Shown: piece after piece, positions 53,562 to 62,485 of the stretch
Layout: each line of letters opens with the position of its first letter
Position numbering within the stretch: position 1 is the stretch's first letter
Assembly: GCF_016907385.1 (NCBI RefSeq)
Contig: NZ_JAFBBU010000001.1
Coordinates: 558,001-622,000 of the forward strand
DNA from: Subtercola frigoramans
Lineage (GTDB): Bacteria > Actinomycetota > Actinomycetes > Actinomycetales > Microbacteriaceae
Reading direction: 5' to 3'
Length of the DNA: 64,000 nucleotides
Position numbers and translations under genes: made by a program
Notes under the pieces: model-generated
The model's input: the letters and a program-made list of their open reading frames with translations, nothing else
What the model was told of the DNA's origin: nothing
Databases searched by the model: none

Positions 53562-54128
53562 ATGGCTGACATCTTCTCTGTAATCGCCGACCCGACGCGG
53601 CGCCAGATCCTGTCGCACCTGCTCGACCGGTACGTGGGCTCTGACGCTCCCTCGGCGCCAGACGGCACCACTACGGCGCCGATGGGCGAGATCAGTGTGT
53701 CAGACCTGGTGTCGAAGCTCGTGCTGAGTCAGCCGACGGTCTCGAAGCATCTCAAGGTCCTGCGCGATGCGGGCCTGGTGACCGTGCGCGAAGAGGGCCA
53801 GCATCGGTTCTATGCGCTCGAATCGAGCCCTCTCGAGGAGGTCGAAGATTGGTTGATCCCGTTCCTGAGCGCGGACTTCGACGATGCCATGGACCAGGAT
53901 TCCCTCGACATCGAAGCCGAGCTCGACGAGCTGGAGTCGCAGGCCGAACGCACGCAGGCCGCAGCCCAGGCGAGAGACGGAATTCCTGCAGCGGCCAGAC
54001 CGCAGTCGTCAGCGGCACGCGCCGGCGAGCGGCTGGGCTACACGGTGGCCGGGGCCGCCGAACGCGCCAGGGCGCTCTTCGAAGAGGCGTCGCGCCGCAT
54101 CCCTTCTATCTCTCGCAGCAGCGATTAG
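53562..54128 (+). CDS. ArsR-type winged-helix regulator with extended C-terminus
   Basis: 188 residues from ATG 53562. The DNA-binding region is FSVIADPTRRQILSHLL..VSDLVSKLVLSQPTVSKHLKVLRDAGLVTVREEGQHRFY, with a ~15-residue insertion after the first helix pair (VGSDAPSAPDGTTTAPM). The C-terminal half is a Glu/Ala-rich, probably helical segment (ELDELESQAERTQAAAQA). No metal-binding Cys is present, so metal sensing is unlikely. It resembles actinobacterial SMC/oriC-associated ArsR-like proteins but identity is not certain. Confidence 0.85.
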   Translation: MADIFSVIADPTRRQILSHLLDRYVGSDAPSAPDGTTTAPMGEISVSDLVSKLVLSQPTVSKHLKVLRDAGLVTVREEGQHRFYALESSPLEEVEDWLIPFLSADFDDAMDQDSLDIEAELDELESQAERTQAAAQARDGIPAAARPQSSAARAGERLGYTVAGAAERARALFEEASRRIPSISRSSD

Positions 54129-54352
54129 CAACCCGCCGAGAAGCGATCCGCTGGCTCGCGCGGATTTCCTCCGTCGGCAGGGCCGGGCCTGTGAAAAACC
54201 TCAGCTTCGCGCAATATTCATGCCTCTTTAACAGGTTTTACACATCTGAAATGTTTTATCCCTCGAACAGGGGGAGGTCGTCATTTAGGGTTGTCGAACG
54301 CGTGCGGGCCCTCTGCCGCGAGTGTTGGCTCTGACTGATTGAGGTCCTCTAG
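54129..54352. other. AT-richer leader of the subtilase gene
   Basis: 224 bp without a gene. The part 54200-54300 is clearly more AT-rich than its surroundings (CTTTAACAGGTTTTACACAT) and probably contains the subtilase promoter. No riboswitch was recognised. Confidence 0.4.
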
Positions 54353-57300
54353 GTGAGTATTCCCCGGCGACGATTTGCCCTGCCCCATGACGGTGTTATC
54401 GGTAGGACGGCGAAGCGCAGGCGCGGTCTCACCGTTGCAGCTGCGCTCGCGGCGGTGGTTCTCGGAGTGTCGGGTGCGGCTGCGAGCGCTTCAGCTCTTC
54501 CTGCCATCAACGGCGTGAGCGCTGCCGTATCACAAGGCACGACCCCGTCGATCGGCTTCACCCCGCTGCCCAGCGCCCCCACGCAGCCGGTGAGCGACTT
54601 CACAGACGGCCGCTACGTGGTGGCGATGACCAACCCCGCCGCGTCCACCTACAACGGTGGCCTGAACGGCTTCGCTCCGACCAAACCCGACCAGGGTTCG
54701 CAGATGAACGCCAGGTCGGCGCCGGTCACCAGCTACACCGATTTTCTGGCGAGCCAGCAGAAAGACGTGGCCTCCTCGGTCGGGGCATCCGTCGACTACT
54801 CCTACACACTCGCGTTCAACGGCTTCTCGGCCAACCTGACCGCTGCGCAGGCTTCTGCACTGACGGCCAACAAGAACGTTGCCAGGGTCACTCGCGACGA
54901 ACTGAAGCACATAACCGCCGCTGAGCCCTCGACCACGTTCCTCGGCCTCGACGGCCCGAGCGGGGTCTGGGCGAAGAACGGCGGAGTCGACGCAGCCGGT
55001 GACGGCGTCGTCGTCGGTGACATCGACACTGGAATCGCGCCGGAGAATCCCTCCTTTGCCGGCGACGCCCTCGGTACGACCCCCGGTGCGGCCCCGTACG
55101 TGGACTCCTCCGCCCCCGACGGTGTCGGGCCGATCACCTTCGCGAAGGCCGACGGCAACACCTTCCACGGTGAGTGCGTCACGGGTGAGCAGTTCACCGC
55201 CTCCGATTGCACCACGAAGATCGTGGGCGCTCGTTACTACCTCGACGGGTTCGGTGCAGGCAACATCGGCACGGCGGCAACCGGCGAATACGTCTCCCCT
55301 CGTGACGGTGACGGACACGGTTCGCACACCGGCAGCACCGCGGTGGGCAACAACGCCGTCACGGCGACCGTGGGTGGCGACAGCTTCGGCCAGATCAGCG
55401 GTGTCGCACCAGCGGCGAAGATCTCGGTCTACAAGGTCTGCTGGTCGGGTCCCGACCCCGCCTCCAGCGACGACGATGGATGCACGAACGCCGACATGCT
55501 CGCAGCGATCGACCAGTCTGTGGCCGACGGCGTCGACGTGCTGAACTTCTCCATTGGTGGCTCCTCTGCGCTCACGACCGTCTCCGACACCGACGTCGCC
55601 TTCCTCGGCGCGGCCTCTGCCGGCATCTTCGTCGCGGCCTCGGCTGGCAACTCCGGCCCCTCGGCCTCGACGCTCGACAACGCATCGCCGTGGTACACCA
55701 CGGTGGCGGCCTCGACGATCCCCAGCTATGAAGCCACGGCAACGCTCGGTACTACCGAGAAGTTCGCCGGCGGTTCCATCACGGTCCAGCCCCACGGCTC
55801 TGGCCCGCTCACCGGACCGCTCGTTCGCGCCGACCTGGTGAAGCTGGCTTCGGCAACGGCGGCAGACGCGCTGCTCTGTGCACCAGGGTCACTCGACCCT
55901 GCGAAGGTTTCCGGAAACATCGTGTTCTGCCAGCGCGGGGTCTACGACCGGACGGCGAAGTCCGCTGAGGTGCTTCGTGCCGGTGGTATCGGCATGCTGC
56001 TGGTGAACAAGACCCCCAGCTCGATCGATCTCGACGAGCACTCCGTACCGACCGTGCACCTCGACTCGACGGCCTGGAACACCACGTACGCATACTCGGC
56101 ACTTCCTGGCGCGACGGTCACGCTGAGCAAGGGCAACACCGCGGGCCCGTCCCCGGCAGTGCCGCAGCTCGCCGGGTTCTCGTCACACGGCCCGGTGCTG
56201 GGTGGCGGCAGCGACATCCTGAAGCCCGACATCACGGCCCCTGGCGTTGCCATCCTCGCGGCAGCAGCGAACGCCCAGGGCGGGGATCCGACCTGGGAGT
56301 TCCTCTCCGGCACCTCGATGGCCGCCCCGCACATCGCGGGTCTTGCGGCACTGTATCTGGGCGTGCATCCACAGGCCACTCCTGCTGAGATCAAGTCGGC
56401 CATGATGACGACGGCGGGCAACACCGTCGACAGCACCGGCGCAGACGTGACCGACGTGTTCGGCCAGGGTGCCGGCAACGTCGACCCGACGAAGTATTTC
56501 AACCCCGGCCTGCTGTACCTCAACACCAGCGACAACTGGTGGCAGTACATCGTGGGAATGGGCTACGACGTCACGAGTGACCCGCCCATCGTGCCGATCG
56601 ACCCGAGCGACCTCAACCTCGCTTCGATCGCCATCGGCTCGCTCACGGGTTCGCAGACCGTCACCCGAACGGTGACATCGACGCAGGCCGGCACATTCAC
56701 CGCGTCTCCGGTCTCCATTCCGGGTATCGACACGGTGATCTCGCCGACTAGCCTGTCGTTCGACGCGGCGGGCGAGTCCAAGAGCTACACCGTCTCGTTC
56801 ACGCGAACGGATGCCCCGCTCAACGAATTCGCCACCGGCTACCTCTCGTGGACGAGCGGCGACACGGTCGTCAGGAGCCCGCTCGCGGTGCAGCCTGTCG
56901 CCCTTCTGGCGCCGGCTGTGGTGACGGGAACGGGAACCACCGGGTCGGTCGACGTACCCGTGACCCCCGGCGCCGACGGATCGATTCCGCTGGTCGCCGA
57001 GGGGCTCGCGAAGGGTGACCTGCTGCTCTCGACCGACCAGGACCCGGGCATCCCGCTCGGTGGTCACTCCGCCGTACAGGGCCAGGGCACTCCGGCCCTG
57101 TTCGATGTGACGGTGCCCGAAGGCGTGAGTTATGCGCGCTTCGACCTGCATTCGGTCACGACGGCCGAAGAGGGTGCTGACCTCGACCTCACGGTCGATC
57201 TGATCGACGATGCCAATGATGGGGCCGTTCTCGACGAATGGGTCTCGGCAACCGGTGCGGCGAACGAGCGGGTCAACATCGCTTCGCCGGCCGCGGGGCA

Positions 57301-57829
57301 CTACCGACTGAGCGTCGACGTGTTCTCGCTGCCCACCGGGCAGACGACAGCGGCGATGGACATGCGGTCGTTCCTCGTCTCGCCGACCGGGGGTAGCGGC
57401 GCCTTCACGGTGCCACCGGCCATCGACGGCACCCAGGGCACGTCGACCTCGTACACGGCATCGTGGCGTGGACTCGACTACTCGTCTCCGTACCTCGGAT
57501 CTGTCGCCTACGGCGACACGGGGCTGACGACGATGTTCGAGGTCACGACCGAGGCGGCACCTCCGACGACGCCCACGACCACCCCGACCCCGACCGACAC
57601 GGCATCGCCTGTACCCACTGTTCCGGGCACTCCGACGCCGACGTCATCGAATTCGGCATCGGCATCGGCTGTGCCCGACCCGGGCTCGGGTGGCTCAGGG
57701 CTGGCATCGACGGGTCTGACGGTGTTGGTGCCGATCGGTCTGGCGGGCATCCTGTTGCTCGCAGGAATCAGCGCGCTGGTGGTTCGCCGTCGCCGCGCAG
57801 CTTCGGTTGACGGAGGCCTCGACGAGTAA
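54353..57829 (+). CDS. Cell-wall-anchored S8 subtilisin-like protease
   Basis: 1158 residues from GTG 54353. A twin-Arg-rich signal region (KRRRGLTVAAALAAVVLG) is followed by an I9-type propeptide (~85-190) and an S8 domain with catalytic Asp225 (GDIDTGIAP), His322 (GHGSHTGST) and Ser655 (GTSMAAPHIAG). A protease-associated insert lies between His and Ser. Beta-rich domains (Fn3-like, ~750-1070), a Pro/Thr/Ser linker and the sorting signal LASTG (1117-1121), a hydrophobic helix and RRRR follow. LAxTG is the motif of class E sortases of high-GC Gram-positives, so the enzyme is probably cell-wall linked and digests external proteins. Confidence 0.95.
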   Translation: MSIPRRRFALPHDGVIGRTAKRRRGLTVAAALAAVVLGVSGAAASASALPAINGVSAAVSQGTTPSIGFTPLPSAPTQPVSDFTDGRYVVAMTNPAASTYNGGLNGFAPTKPDQGSQMNARSAPVTSYTDFLASQQKDVASSVGASVDYSYTLAFNGFSANLTAAQASALTANKNVARVTRDELKHITAAEPSTTFLGLDGPSGVWAKNGGVDAAGDGVVVGDIDTGIAPENPSFAGDALGTTPGAAPYVDSSAPDGVGPITFAKADGNTFHGECVTGEQFTASDCTTKIVGARYYLDGFGAGNIGTAATGEYVSPRDGDGHGSHTGSTAVGNNAVTATVGGDSFGQISGVAPAAKISVYKVCWSGPDPASSDDDGCTNADMLAAIDQSVADGVDVLNFSIGGSSALTTVSDTDVAFLGAASAGIFVAASAGNSGPSASTLDNASPWYTTVAASTIPSYEATATLGTTEKFAGGSITVQPHGSGPLTGPLVRADLVKLASATAADALLCAPGSLDPAKVSGNIVFCQRGVYDRTAKSAEVLRAGGIGMLLVNKTPSSIDLDEHSVPTVHLDSTAWNTTYAYSALPGATVTLSKGNTAGPSPAVPQLAGFSSHGPVLGGGSDILKPDITAPGVAILAAAANAQGGDPTWEFLSGTSMAAPHIAGLAALYLGVHPQATPAEIKSAMMTTAGNTVDSTGADVTDVFGQGAGNVDPTKYFNPGLLYLNTSDNWWQYIVGMGYDVTSDPPIVPIDPSDLNLASIAIGSLTGSQTVTRTVTSTQAGTFTASPVSIPGIDTVISPTSLSFDAAGESKSYTVSFTRTDAPLNEFATGYLSWTSGDTVVRSPLAVQPVALLAPAVVTGTGTTGSVDVPVTPGADGSIPLVAEGLAKGDLLLSTDQDPGIPLGGHSAVQGQGTPALFDVTVPEGVSYARFDLHSVTTAEEGADLDLTVDLIDDANDGAVLDEWVSATGAANERVNIASPAAGHYRLSVDVFSLPTGQTTAAMDMRSFLVSPTGGSGAFTVPPAIDGTQGTSTSYTASWRGLDYSSPYLGSVAYGDTGLTTMFEVTTEAAPPTTPTTTPTPTDTASPVPTVPGTPTPTSSNSASASAVPDPGSGGSGLASTGLTVLVPIGLAGILLLAGISALVVRRRRAASVDGGLDE

Positions 57830-57865
57830 CCCGGATGTGAACGCGACGACGGTCTGACCGTTGCG

Positions 57866-57905
57866 AAGCGGCGCTTTCCACGAACTGTGGGAGGCGCCGC
57901 TTTCT
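57866..57905 (+). terminator. Terminator after the subtilase gene
   Basis: AAGCGGCGC-TTTCC pairs with GGGAGGCGCCGCTT around a short loop and is followed by TCTCTTG. It starts 36 bp after the stop codon. Confidence 0.7.
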
Positions 57906-58020
57906 CTTGTCTTCGCCGCGGAATCGCCTGGCTTTACATCGAGTCACGTCTGCCCCTAGAGTTACCAGTTATCACTCAGGTAACACCAACCCTGTGGATT
58001 CGCGCGAGAGGCAACGACCC

Positions 58021-58254
58021 ATGGCACACGATCTGTCAGACGTGCGATTCCTGACCGTTGCCGAGGTTGCAGACATGATGCGGGTATCGAAGATGACCGT
58101 GTATCGGCTGGTGCATTCGGGAGACCTTCCGGCAATCCGATTCGGCCGGTCGTTCCGGGTCCCCGAGACGGCCGTGGTGGCCGCCATCGGCACACCTGCG
58201 GTCGACTCGGCGGCCGCCGACAGCCGGACGGCGCCTTCGGCAGAGTCTGCCTAG
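58021..58254 (+). CDS. Excisionase/BldC-type helix-turn-helix protein
   Basis: 77 residues from ATG 58021. MerR-like HTH_17: FLTVAEVADMMRVSKMTVYRLVHSGDLPAIRFGRSFRVPE. This is the small single-domain type found upstream of the bS22 gene in many actinobacteria and related to the developmental regulator BldC. An Ala-rich tail follows. A DNA-binding regulatory role is expected rather than recombination. Confidence 0.9.
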   Translation: MAHDLSDVRFLTVAEVADMMRVSKMTVYRLVHSGDLPAIRFGRSFRVPETAVVAAIGTPAVDSAAADSRTAPSAESA

Positions 58255-58341
58255 CCGCTCGATGCGCTAGACTGCTCCGAGGTAATTTTTCCTTCTCGGC
58301 TGCACAGGAGTGTGGCCAAACCCAAATCTTGTGAGGTATCT

Positions 58342-58440
58342 GTGGGTTCAGTAATTAAGAAGCGTCGTAAGCGCATGGCGAAGAAGAAGCACCGCAAGCT
58401 GCTTCGTAAGACTCGTCACCAGCGTCGCAACAAGAAGTAG
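58342..58440 (+). CDS. Small ribosomal subunit protein bS22 (AURKAIP1/COX24-domain)
   Basis: 32 residues from GTG 58342 (GTGAGG upstream), MGSVIKKRRK..KTRHQRRNKK. This very short, highly basic protein is nearly invariant in Actinobacteria and was identified as bS22 in mycobacterial ribosome structures. It sits between the HTH gene and a bidirectional terminator. Confidence 0.96.
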   Translation: MGSVIKKRRKRMAKKKHRKLLRKTRHQRRNKK

Positions 58441-58513
58441 AACACGTCAGAGCGACGGCGCCTCCGGGTTCTCCGTCGAAGCTCTGCGTGCTCCCTCACG
58501 GGGAGTGCACCAG

Positions 58514-58543
58514 GCGTCAGGCTCTCGAAGCCTGGCGCTTTTT
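58514..58543. terminator. Bidirectional terminator behind the bS22 gene
   Basis: GCGTCAGGCT-CTCGA-AGCCTGGCGC followed by TTTTT. It overlaps the last codons of the convergent HAD gene, so that gene's C-terminus (KKRQASRA) is encoded by the hairpin. Confidence 0.88.
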
Positions 58544-59257
58544 GTGTTGATTCGGTGCGAGAACTCGCCTGTGCCGTTCTGACGGGCGCAGAATGGGCCA
58601 CCGGGCGAGGCGCGCGTGCTCGGTCAGGGCGCGGTCGGGGTGCACCAACACCGGATGCCCGACTGCGCTGAGCAGTGGCAGGTCGTTGGACGAATCGGAG
58701 TAGGCCCAGCACTGCCGGAGGTCGATATTCGCTCCGCTGGCGATGATCGCCGCCACGGTTGCCTTCTCGCCAGCGTGGAGCATCGGCCCGTCGAGGCGCC
58801 CGGTGAACGCTCCGTCGACGGTCTCGAACTGTGTGCCCCGCGCTCCCGTGAATCCGAGCTCCTCTGCGAGCACCTGCGCCACGATGTCTGCGGTAGTGGA
58901 GAGCAGCCAGACCTGGTCGCCTCTGGCGAGGTGCAGACGCGCCCTGGTGAGGACCTCTGGCCGGAGTCTGGCCTGGATACGTCGACGGTAGACCTCCTGT
59001 CCCAGACGACGCAGCTCGTCTTCGGTGTGCCCGGTGAGCATCTGAAGCGTTCTGTTCTTCGCTGTCTCGGTGTGGCGCATGTTCTCACCGACCGCCATGA
59101 ACCTGGCTTGCTGCCAGACGAACGACGCCACGTCGCGGGCGGTGAGCAGTTTCAGGCGCCACGCCCCCAGGCCGACCAGATACACCGTGGCGCCTCGCAC
59201 CAGCGTGTTGTCGATGTCGATGAACGCTATCGAAGATGTGGCCGTCGCCTCGGTCAT
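58517..59257 (-). CDS. HAD-IB family phosphatase (SerB-like)
   Basis: 246 residues from ATG 59257. HAD motifs: DIDNT (FIDIDNTLVRG), LLSTTADIV and YSDSSNDLPLLSAVGHPVLVHPD. The cap region resembles the IB subfamily of phosphoserine-phosphatase-like enzymes. Its substrate is unknown; in actinobacteria this type is often next to a glutaredoxin-like gene, which here is divergent. Confidence 0.9.
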   Translation of the reverse strand: MTEATATSSIAFIDIDNTLVRGATVYLVGLGAWRLKLLTARDVASFVWQQARFMAVGENMRHTETAKNRTLQMLTGHTEDELRRLGQEVYRRRIQARLRPEVLTRARLHLARGDQVWLLSTTADIVAQVLAEELGFTGARGTQFETVDGAFTGRLDGPMLHAGEKATVAAIIASGANIDLRQCWAYSDSSNDLPLLSAVGHPVLVHPDRALTEHARLARWPILRPSERHRRVLAPNQHKKRQASRA

Positions 59258-59300
59258 GCCGCCCATGCTACCGGGCAGGCACCCGCAGTACAGTAGACCC

Positions 59301-59570
59301 GTGGCGCATGCTGAACTCACCCTCATCGGAAAGCCGGGCTGTCACCTCTGCGACGATGCGCGTACGGTGATCGCGGAGGTCACGGAGTCGCTTCGAGGCA
59401 ATCCCGGATCGCCATCAATCACGCTGGCCGAGGTTTCGATCCTCGACGACCAGGCCTTGTTCGACGAGCATGTCGAAGACATCCCGGTTGTGCTCATCAA
59501 TGGCCGAATCCACACCTTCTGGCGGGTCGACCCGGCCCGTCTCGCCACCGCACTGTTGGGAGTCCGATGA
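59301..59570 (+). CDS. Glutaredoxin-like (DUF836) protein
   Basis: 89 residues from GTG 59301. Thioredoxin fold with GCHLCDDA as CxxC, and a cis-Pro in DIPVVLING. It overlaps the next gene by 4 bp. Likely a small thiol-disulfide protein. Confidence 0.92.
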   Translation: MAHAELTLIGKPGCHLCDDARTVIAEVTESLRGNPGSPSITLAEVSILDDQALFDEHVEDIPVVLINGRIHTFWRVDPARLATALLGVR

Positions 59571-59866
59571 TCCGGCACATAGTCACCTTCAGCTTGTCCG
59601 CCGAGTCGGCCGAGAAGCGGGCGGAACAGGCGGCCTGGGCCGGCGAACAGCTCATCTCGCTGGTGCCTCTCATTCCACAGATCCTCGCGCTCAGCATCGT
59701 GCACGATGTTCGCCACGAGGCAGGCAATGCCGATTTCGCGCTGATCGCGGACTATGCCGACCAGGCGGCGCTCGACGCGTACCAGGTACATCCCGATCAT
59801 GTTCGGGTCTCCTCCTCCATCAAGCCCCTCGTTGCGACGCGACTGGCCATCGACTTCGACGTCTGA
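59567..59866 (+). CDS. Dabb-family protein (stress-responsive alpha/beta barrel)
   Basis: 99 residues. IRHIVTFSL at the start, DFALIADYADQAALDAYQVHPDHVRV in the centre and RLAIDFDV at the end are the typical ferredoxin-like Dabb pattern. Such proteins dimerise; many have no known reaction. It is co-transcribed with the glutaredoxin-like gene. Confidence 0.92.
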   Translation: MIRHIVTFSLSAESAEKRAEQAAWAGEQLISLVPLIPQILALSIVHDVRHEAGNADFALIADYADQAALDAYQVHPDHVRVSSSIKPLVATRLAIDFDV

Positions 59867-60024
59867 TTGCTCCCACGCGCGCCCTCGTCGTACCTCGGAC
59901 CGGCGTCGCGCACAGGCCGATTCTCTGCAGCACCGTCCATTCCACAGGGCATCCCACACGAGGGTTCTCCACAGATCACGTCTGATGGCGGTGTAGTCAT
60001 CGGGTGGCGCTCTATCGTGAGCCC

Positions 60025-60726
60025 ATGAAGAACTCTCGTGTCTCCCTCTGGGCGGTCGCGCCCGAAGACCGGCCACGCGAAAAGCTGGCTCGCCTCGGGC
60101 CGGCCGGGCTCAGTGATGCAGAGCTGGTAGCGCTCGTGCTCGGCTCGGGTCTCCGAGGCGTCAACGTACTCGACAGTGCCCGGCTGCTGCTCGAGCAGTC
60201 CGGGGGCGTGCAGGAGCTCATGGGATTGACCGTACGCGAGCTCAGGCAGCTGATCGGCGTCGGGGCCGCGACAGCGGGTCGTCTTGTCGCCGTCGCCGAA
60301 CTCTGGCGCCGGGCCCACGACCCACCGCCCGGACCGGCGGTTGAGACGGCAACCGATCTTGTGCGTGCGATTCGTGCGCAGGTCGAAGTGGATTCGGTCA
60401 GCCGCTCGGGTTTCGGCGACCACGTGGATGAGGCCCCGCCAGCGACCTACCTCGTGATCACCGACGCCGAGCTTCGCCTTCGATGGGTGCTCGCACTCGC
60501 CACGAGCGACGATGAGACCATTGCGGCATTCGCCTCGCGGGTGCTGCACGAGGTGCTCTTTCGTGGTGGCTCTGCCTTCGCGGTCGCTTGGCTGAGCTCG
60601 GAGGGGTTCTCCGATGACTCCGAGGCGCGCGCGGCCCACGATGTGCTCAGAATAGCGTCGGCGACCGTCGGCCTGACTTTCCTGTCGGCGCTCGTGGTCA
60701 CCGGTCCGAGCTGGCAGGCGCTCTGA
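60025..60726 (+). CDS. RadC-like protein without the JAMM metal site
   Basis: 233 residues from ATG 60025 (GTG 60004 is possible). The N-terminal helix-hairpin-helix part is well conserved (RPREKLARLGPAGLSDAELVALVLGSG, LIGVGAATAGRLVAVAEL). The C-terminal part keeps the length and the end of the MPN domain (VGLTFLSALVVTG) but has WLSSEGFSDD in the position of the expected HNHPSGD, so the zinc ligands are gone. Catalytic peptidase function is therefore unlikely; a structural role remains open. Confidence 0.85.
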   Translation: MKNSRVSLWAVAPEDRPREKLARLGPAGLSDAELVALVLGSGLRGVNVLDSARLLLEQSGGVQELMGLTVRELRQLIGVGAATAGRLVAVAELWRRAHDPPPGPAVETATDLVRAIRAQVEVDSVSRSGFGDHVDEAPPATYLVITDAELRLRWVLALATSDDETIAAFASRVLHEVLFRGGSAFAVAWLSSEGFSDDSEARAAHDVLRIASATVGLTFLSALVVTGPSWQAL

Positions 60727-60799
60727 GTTCAGGTGGATTTTGCGTTGTGGTGAGCTCTGAGCTGCGGCCGACTCTGAACTGCGGCAGGCGCTGGCTCGG

Positions 60800-62128
60800 C
60801 TACGGGGTCAGGCGGGTCGGCCCACGGAAGAGATAGGTGACCTCACGCAGGTTTCCCTGGTGCAGCAACAACATGAGCACGCGAGCGAGCCCCATGCCGA
60901 ACCCGCCGTGGGGCGGCATTCCGTAGCGGAAGAAGTCGAAGTAGTACGCAAGCTCCTCGGGGTCGAGGCCCTTCTCGATCGCCTGCGCTTCGAGCACGTC
61001 GACACGGTGTTCGCGCTGGGCGCCGGTGGTGATCTCCGTGCCCCTAAAGATGAGGTCGTAGCTCTTCGTGATCGTCGGGTCTTCGTCGGAACGCATGTGA
61101 TAGAACGGGCGGATGCTCGTGGGGTAGTCGGTGAGGAACACGAACTCGTGCCCGTAGGTCTCCTCGACGTACGCGGCGATCTGCCGTTCGCCCTCCGGAT
61201 CCATGTCATCGTCGTTGCGATCGACGATGTGCCCTCGTTCGGCGACGATGCGCTTCGCCTCGAGCAGGGGGATGCGGGGGAATGGAACCGTCGGAACGAC
61301 CACGTCGATGTCGAACAGTGCTTTGATCTGCTCGCCGTGCTTCTCCTTCACCGCGGCGATGCCGGCGGCGAGCAGTTCTTCCTGCATGTGCATGACGTCT
61401 TCGTGGCTGTCGATCCAGCTGATCTCCGTGTCGACGCCGGTGAACTCGGTCGCGTGGCGCGAGGTGAACGACGGGTCGGCACGAAAGACCGGGCCGATGT
61501 CGAAGACCTTGCCGAAGCCGGCGGCCTGCGCCATCTGCTTGAAGAACTGCGGGCTCTGGGCCAGGTAGGCGGTCGTGTCGAAGTAGTCGAGCTTGAAGAG
61601 CTCGGCGTTCGACTCCGAGGGGCTGCCCATGAGCTTCGGGGTGTGGATCTCGATGTAGTCGTTGTCGATCCAGTACGTGCGGAAGGCGTGCTCGAGCGTC
61701 GTCTGGATGCGGAAGATGAGCGCATTGCGCGGCACCCGCAGGTCGAGGAACCGCCAGTCCATCCGCTTGTCGATGCCGCTGTCTACGGCGATCGGCGTTT
61801 CGGCGATGGCCGTCGAGGCCACAGTCAGGGTCTCGAGCTTCACTTCGATACCGCCGAGCTTGACCCGCTCGTCGTGCTTGAGCCGGCCGGTCACCGAGAC
61901 GAACGAGCCCTGGGTGAGAGCTGAGATCGTGGTGGCCGGTTGGTCGGCGATGACGACACCCTGATCATCCGAATTTCTCGGGTTCACCAGCTGAACCGCC
62001 CCGCTCTCGTCGCGGAGCACGACGAACTGCACCTTCTTCTGGTCGCGAACCGTCTCCACCCACCCCGAGACACTGACGGGGCCATCGGCCAGGGCGGGGA
62101 GGTCTTTGATGAGTACGCGATCAGTCAC
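60800..62128 (-). CDS. aspS: Aspartate-tRNA ligase, short archaeal/eukaryotic type
   Basis: 442 residues from GTG 62128. N-terminal OB-fold (VSVSGWVETVRDQKKVQFVVLRD), class II motif 2 (FDIGPVFRADPSFTSRHATEFTGVDTEISW) and motif 3 (GGFGMGLARVLMLLL). It lacks the GAD insertion of the ~590-residue bacterial AspRS, so it is of the archaeal type, which in bacteria is often non-discriminating and charges both tRNA-Asp and tRNA-Asn. An upstream extension is possible but low-complexity. Confidence 0.95.
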   Translation of the reverse strand: MTDRVLIKDLPALADGPVSVSGWVETVRDQKKVQFVVLRDESGAVQLVNPRNSDDQGVVIADQPATTISALTQGSFVSVTGRLKHDERVKLGGIEVKLETLTVASTAIAETPIAVDSGIDKRMDWRFLDLRVPRNALIFRIQTTLEHAFRTYWIDNDYIEIHTPKLMGSPSESNAELFKLDYFDTTAYLAQSPQFFKQMAQAAGFGKVFDIGPVFRADPSFTSRHATEFTGVDTEISWIDSHEDVMHMQEELLAAGIAAVKEKHGEQIKALFDIDVVVPTVPFPRIPLLEAKRIVAERGHIVDRNDDDMDPEGERQIAAYVEETYGHEFVFLTDYPTSIRPFYHMRSDEDPTITKSYDLIFRGTEITTGAQREHRVDVLEAQAIEKGLDPEELAYYFDFFRYGMPPHGGFGMGLARVLMLLLHQGNLREVTYLFRGPTRLTP

Positions 62129-62196
62129 GAGAGCCAATCTTATCGCGGGAGGTGCTGCGGGCGCCGCGCGGCCAGGGGTGCCGAAGCCAGTCGTGA

Positions 62197-62328
62197 TTAC
62201 GGGAGGCGGTTGAAGCGCACCTCGGAGGAGCGGTGGCCGTAGCCGTCGGTGACGGTTTCGATGATCGCGGCGACGATCGCGATGGCGGCGAGAACGCCGA
62301 GGAGAGTGAGGGTGATGATGATAGCCAT
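62197..62328 (-). CDS. Small single-helix membrane protein (43 aa)
   Basis: ATG 62328 with AAAGGA some 13 bp upstream. One hydrophobic helix (IIITLTLLGVLAAIAIVAAII) is followed by a polar tail ending SSEVRFNRLP. It lies 68 bp upstream of aspS on the same strand. Its function is unknown; the tail's conservation in relatives would be needed to confirm it. Confidence 0.6.
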   Translation of the reverse strand: MAIIITLTLLGVLAAIAIVAAIIETVTDGYGHRSSEVRFNRLP

Positions 62329-62485
62329 GATGGGGGTAGTTCCTTTCGTGAGTCCATTCCACTCCTGTTGACTGTTCAGCACAATCTAGTTCTTCTTCGC
62401 TTTTTGTGAAGCTGAGCTTCATCACTTATGAGTCATTCAGGTGCTGAGCAGCTTGGCTTGTTCTACGCTCCGTAGACTGTGGGGC

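Noticed and set aside
54168..54352. Riboswitch or attenuator before the subtilase gene
   Set aside because: AT-rich but without a recognisable conserved core or paired terminator/antiterminator structure.
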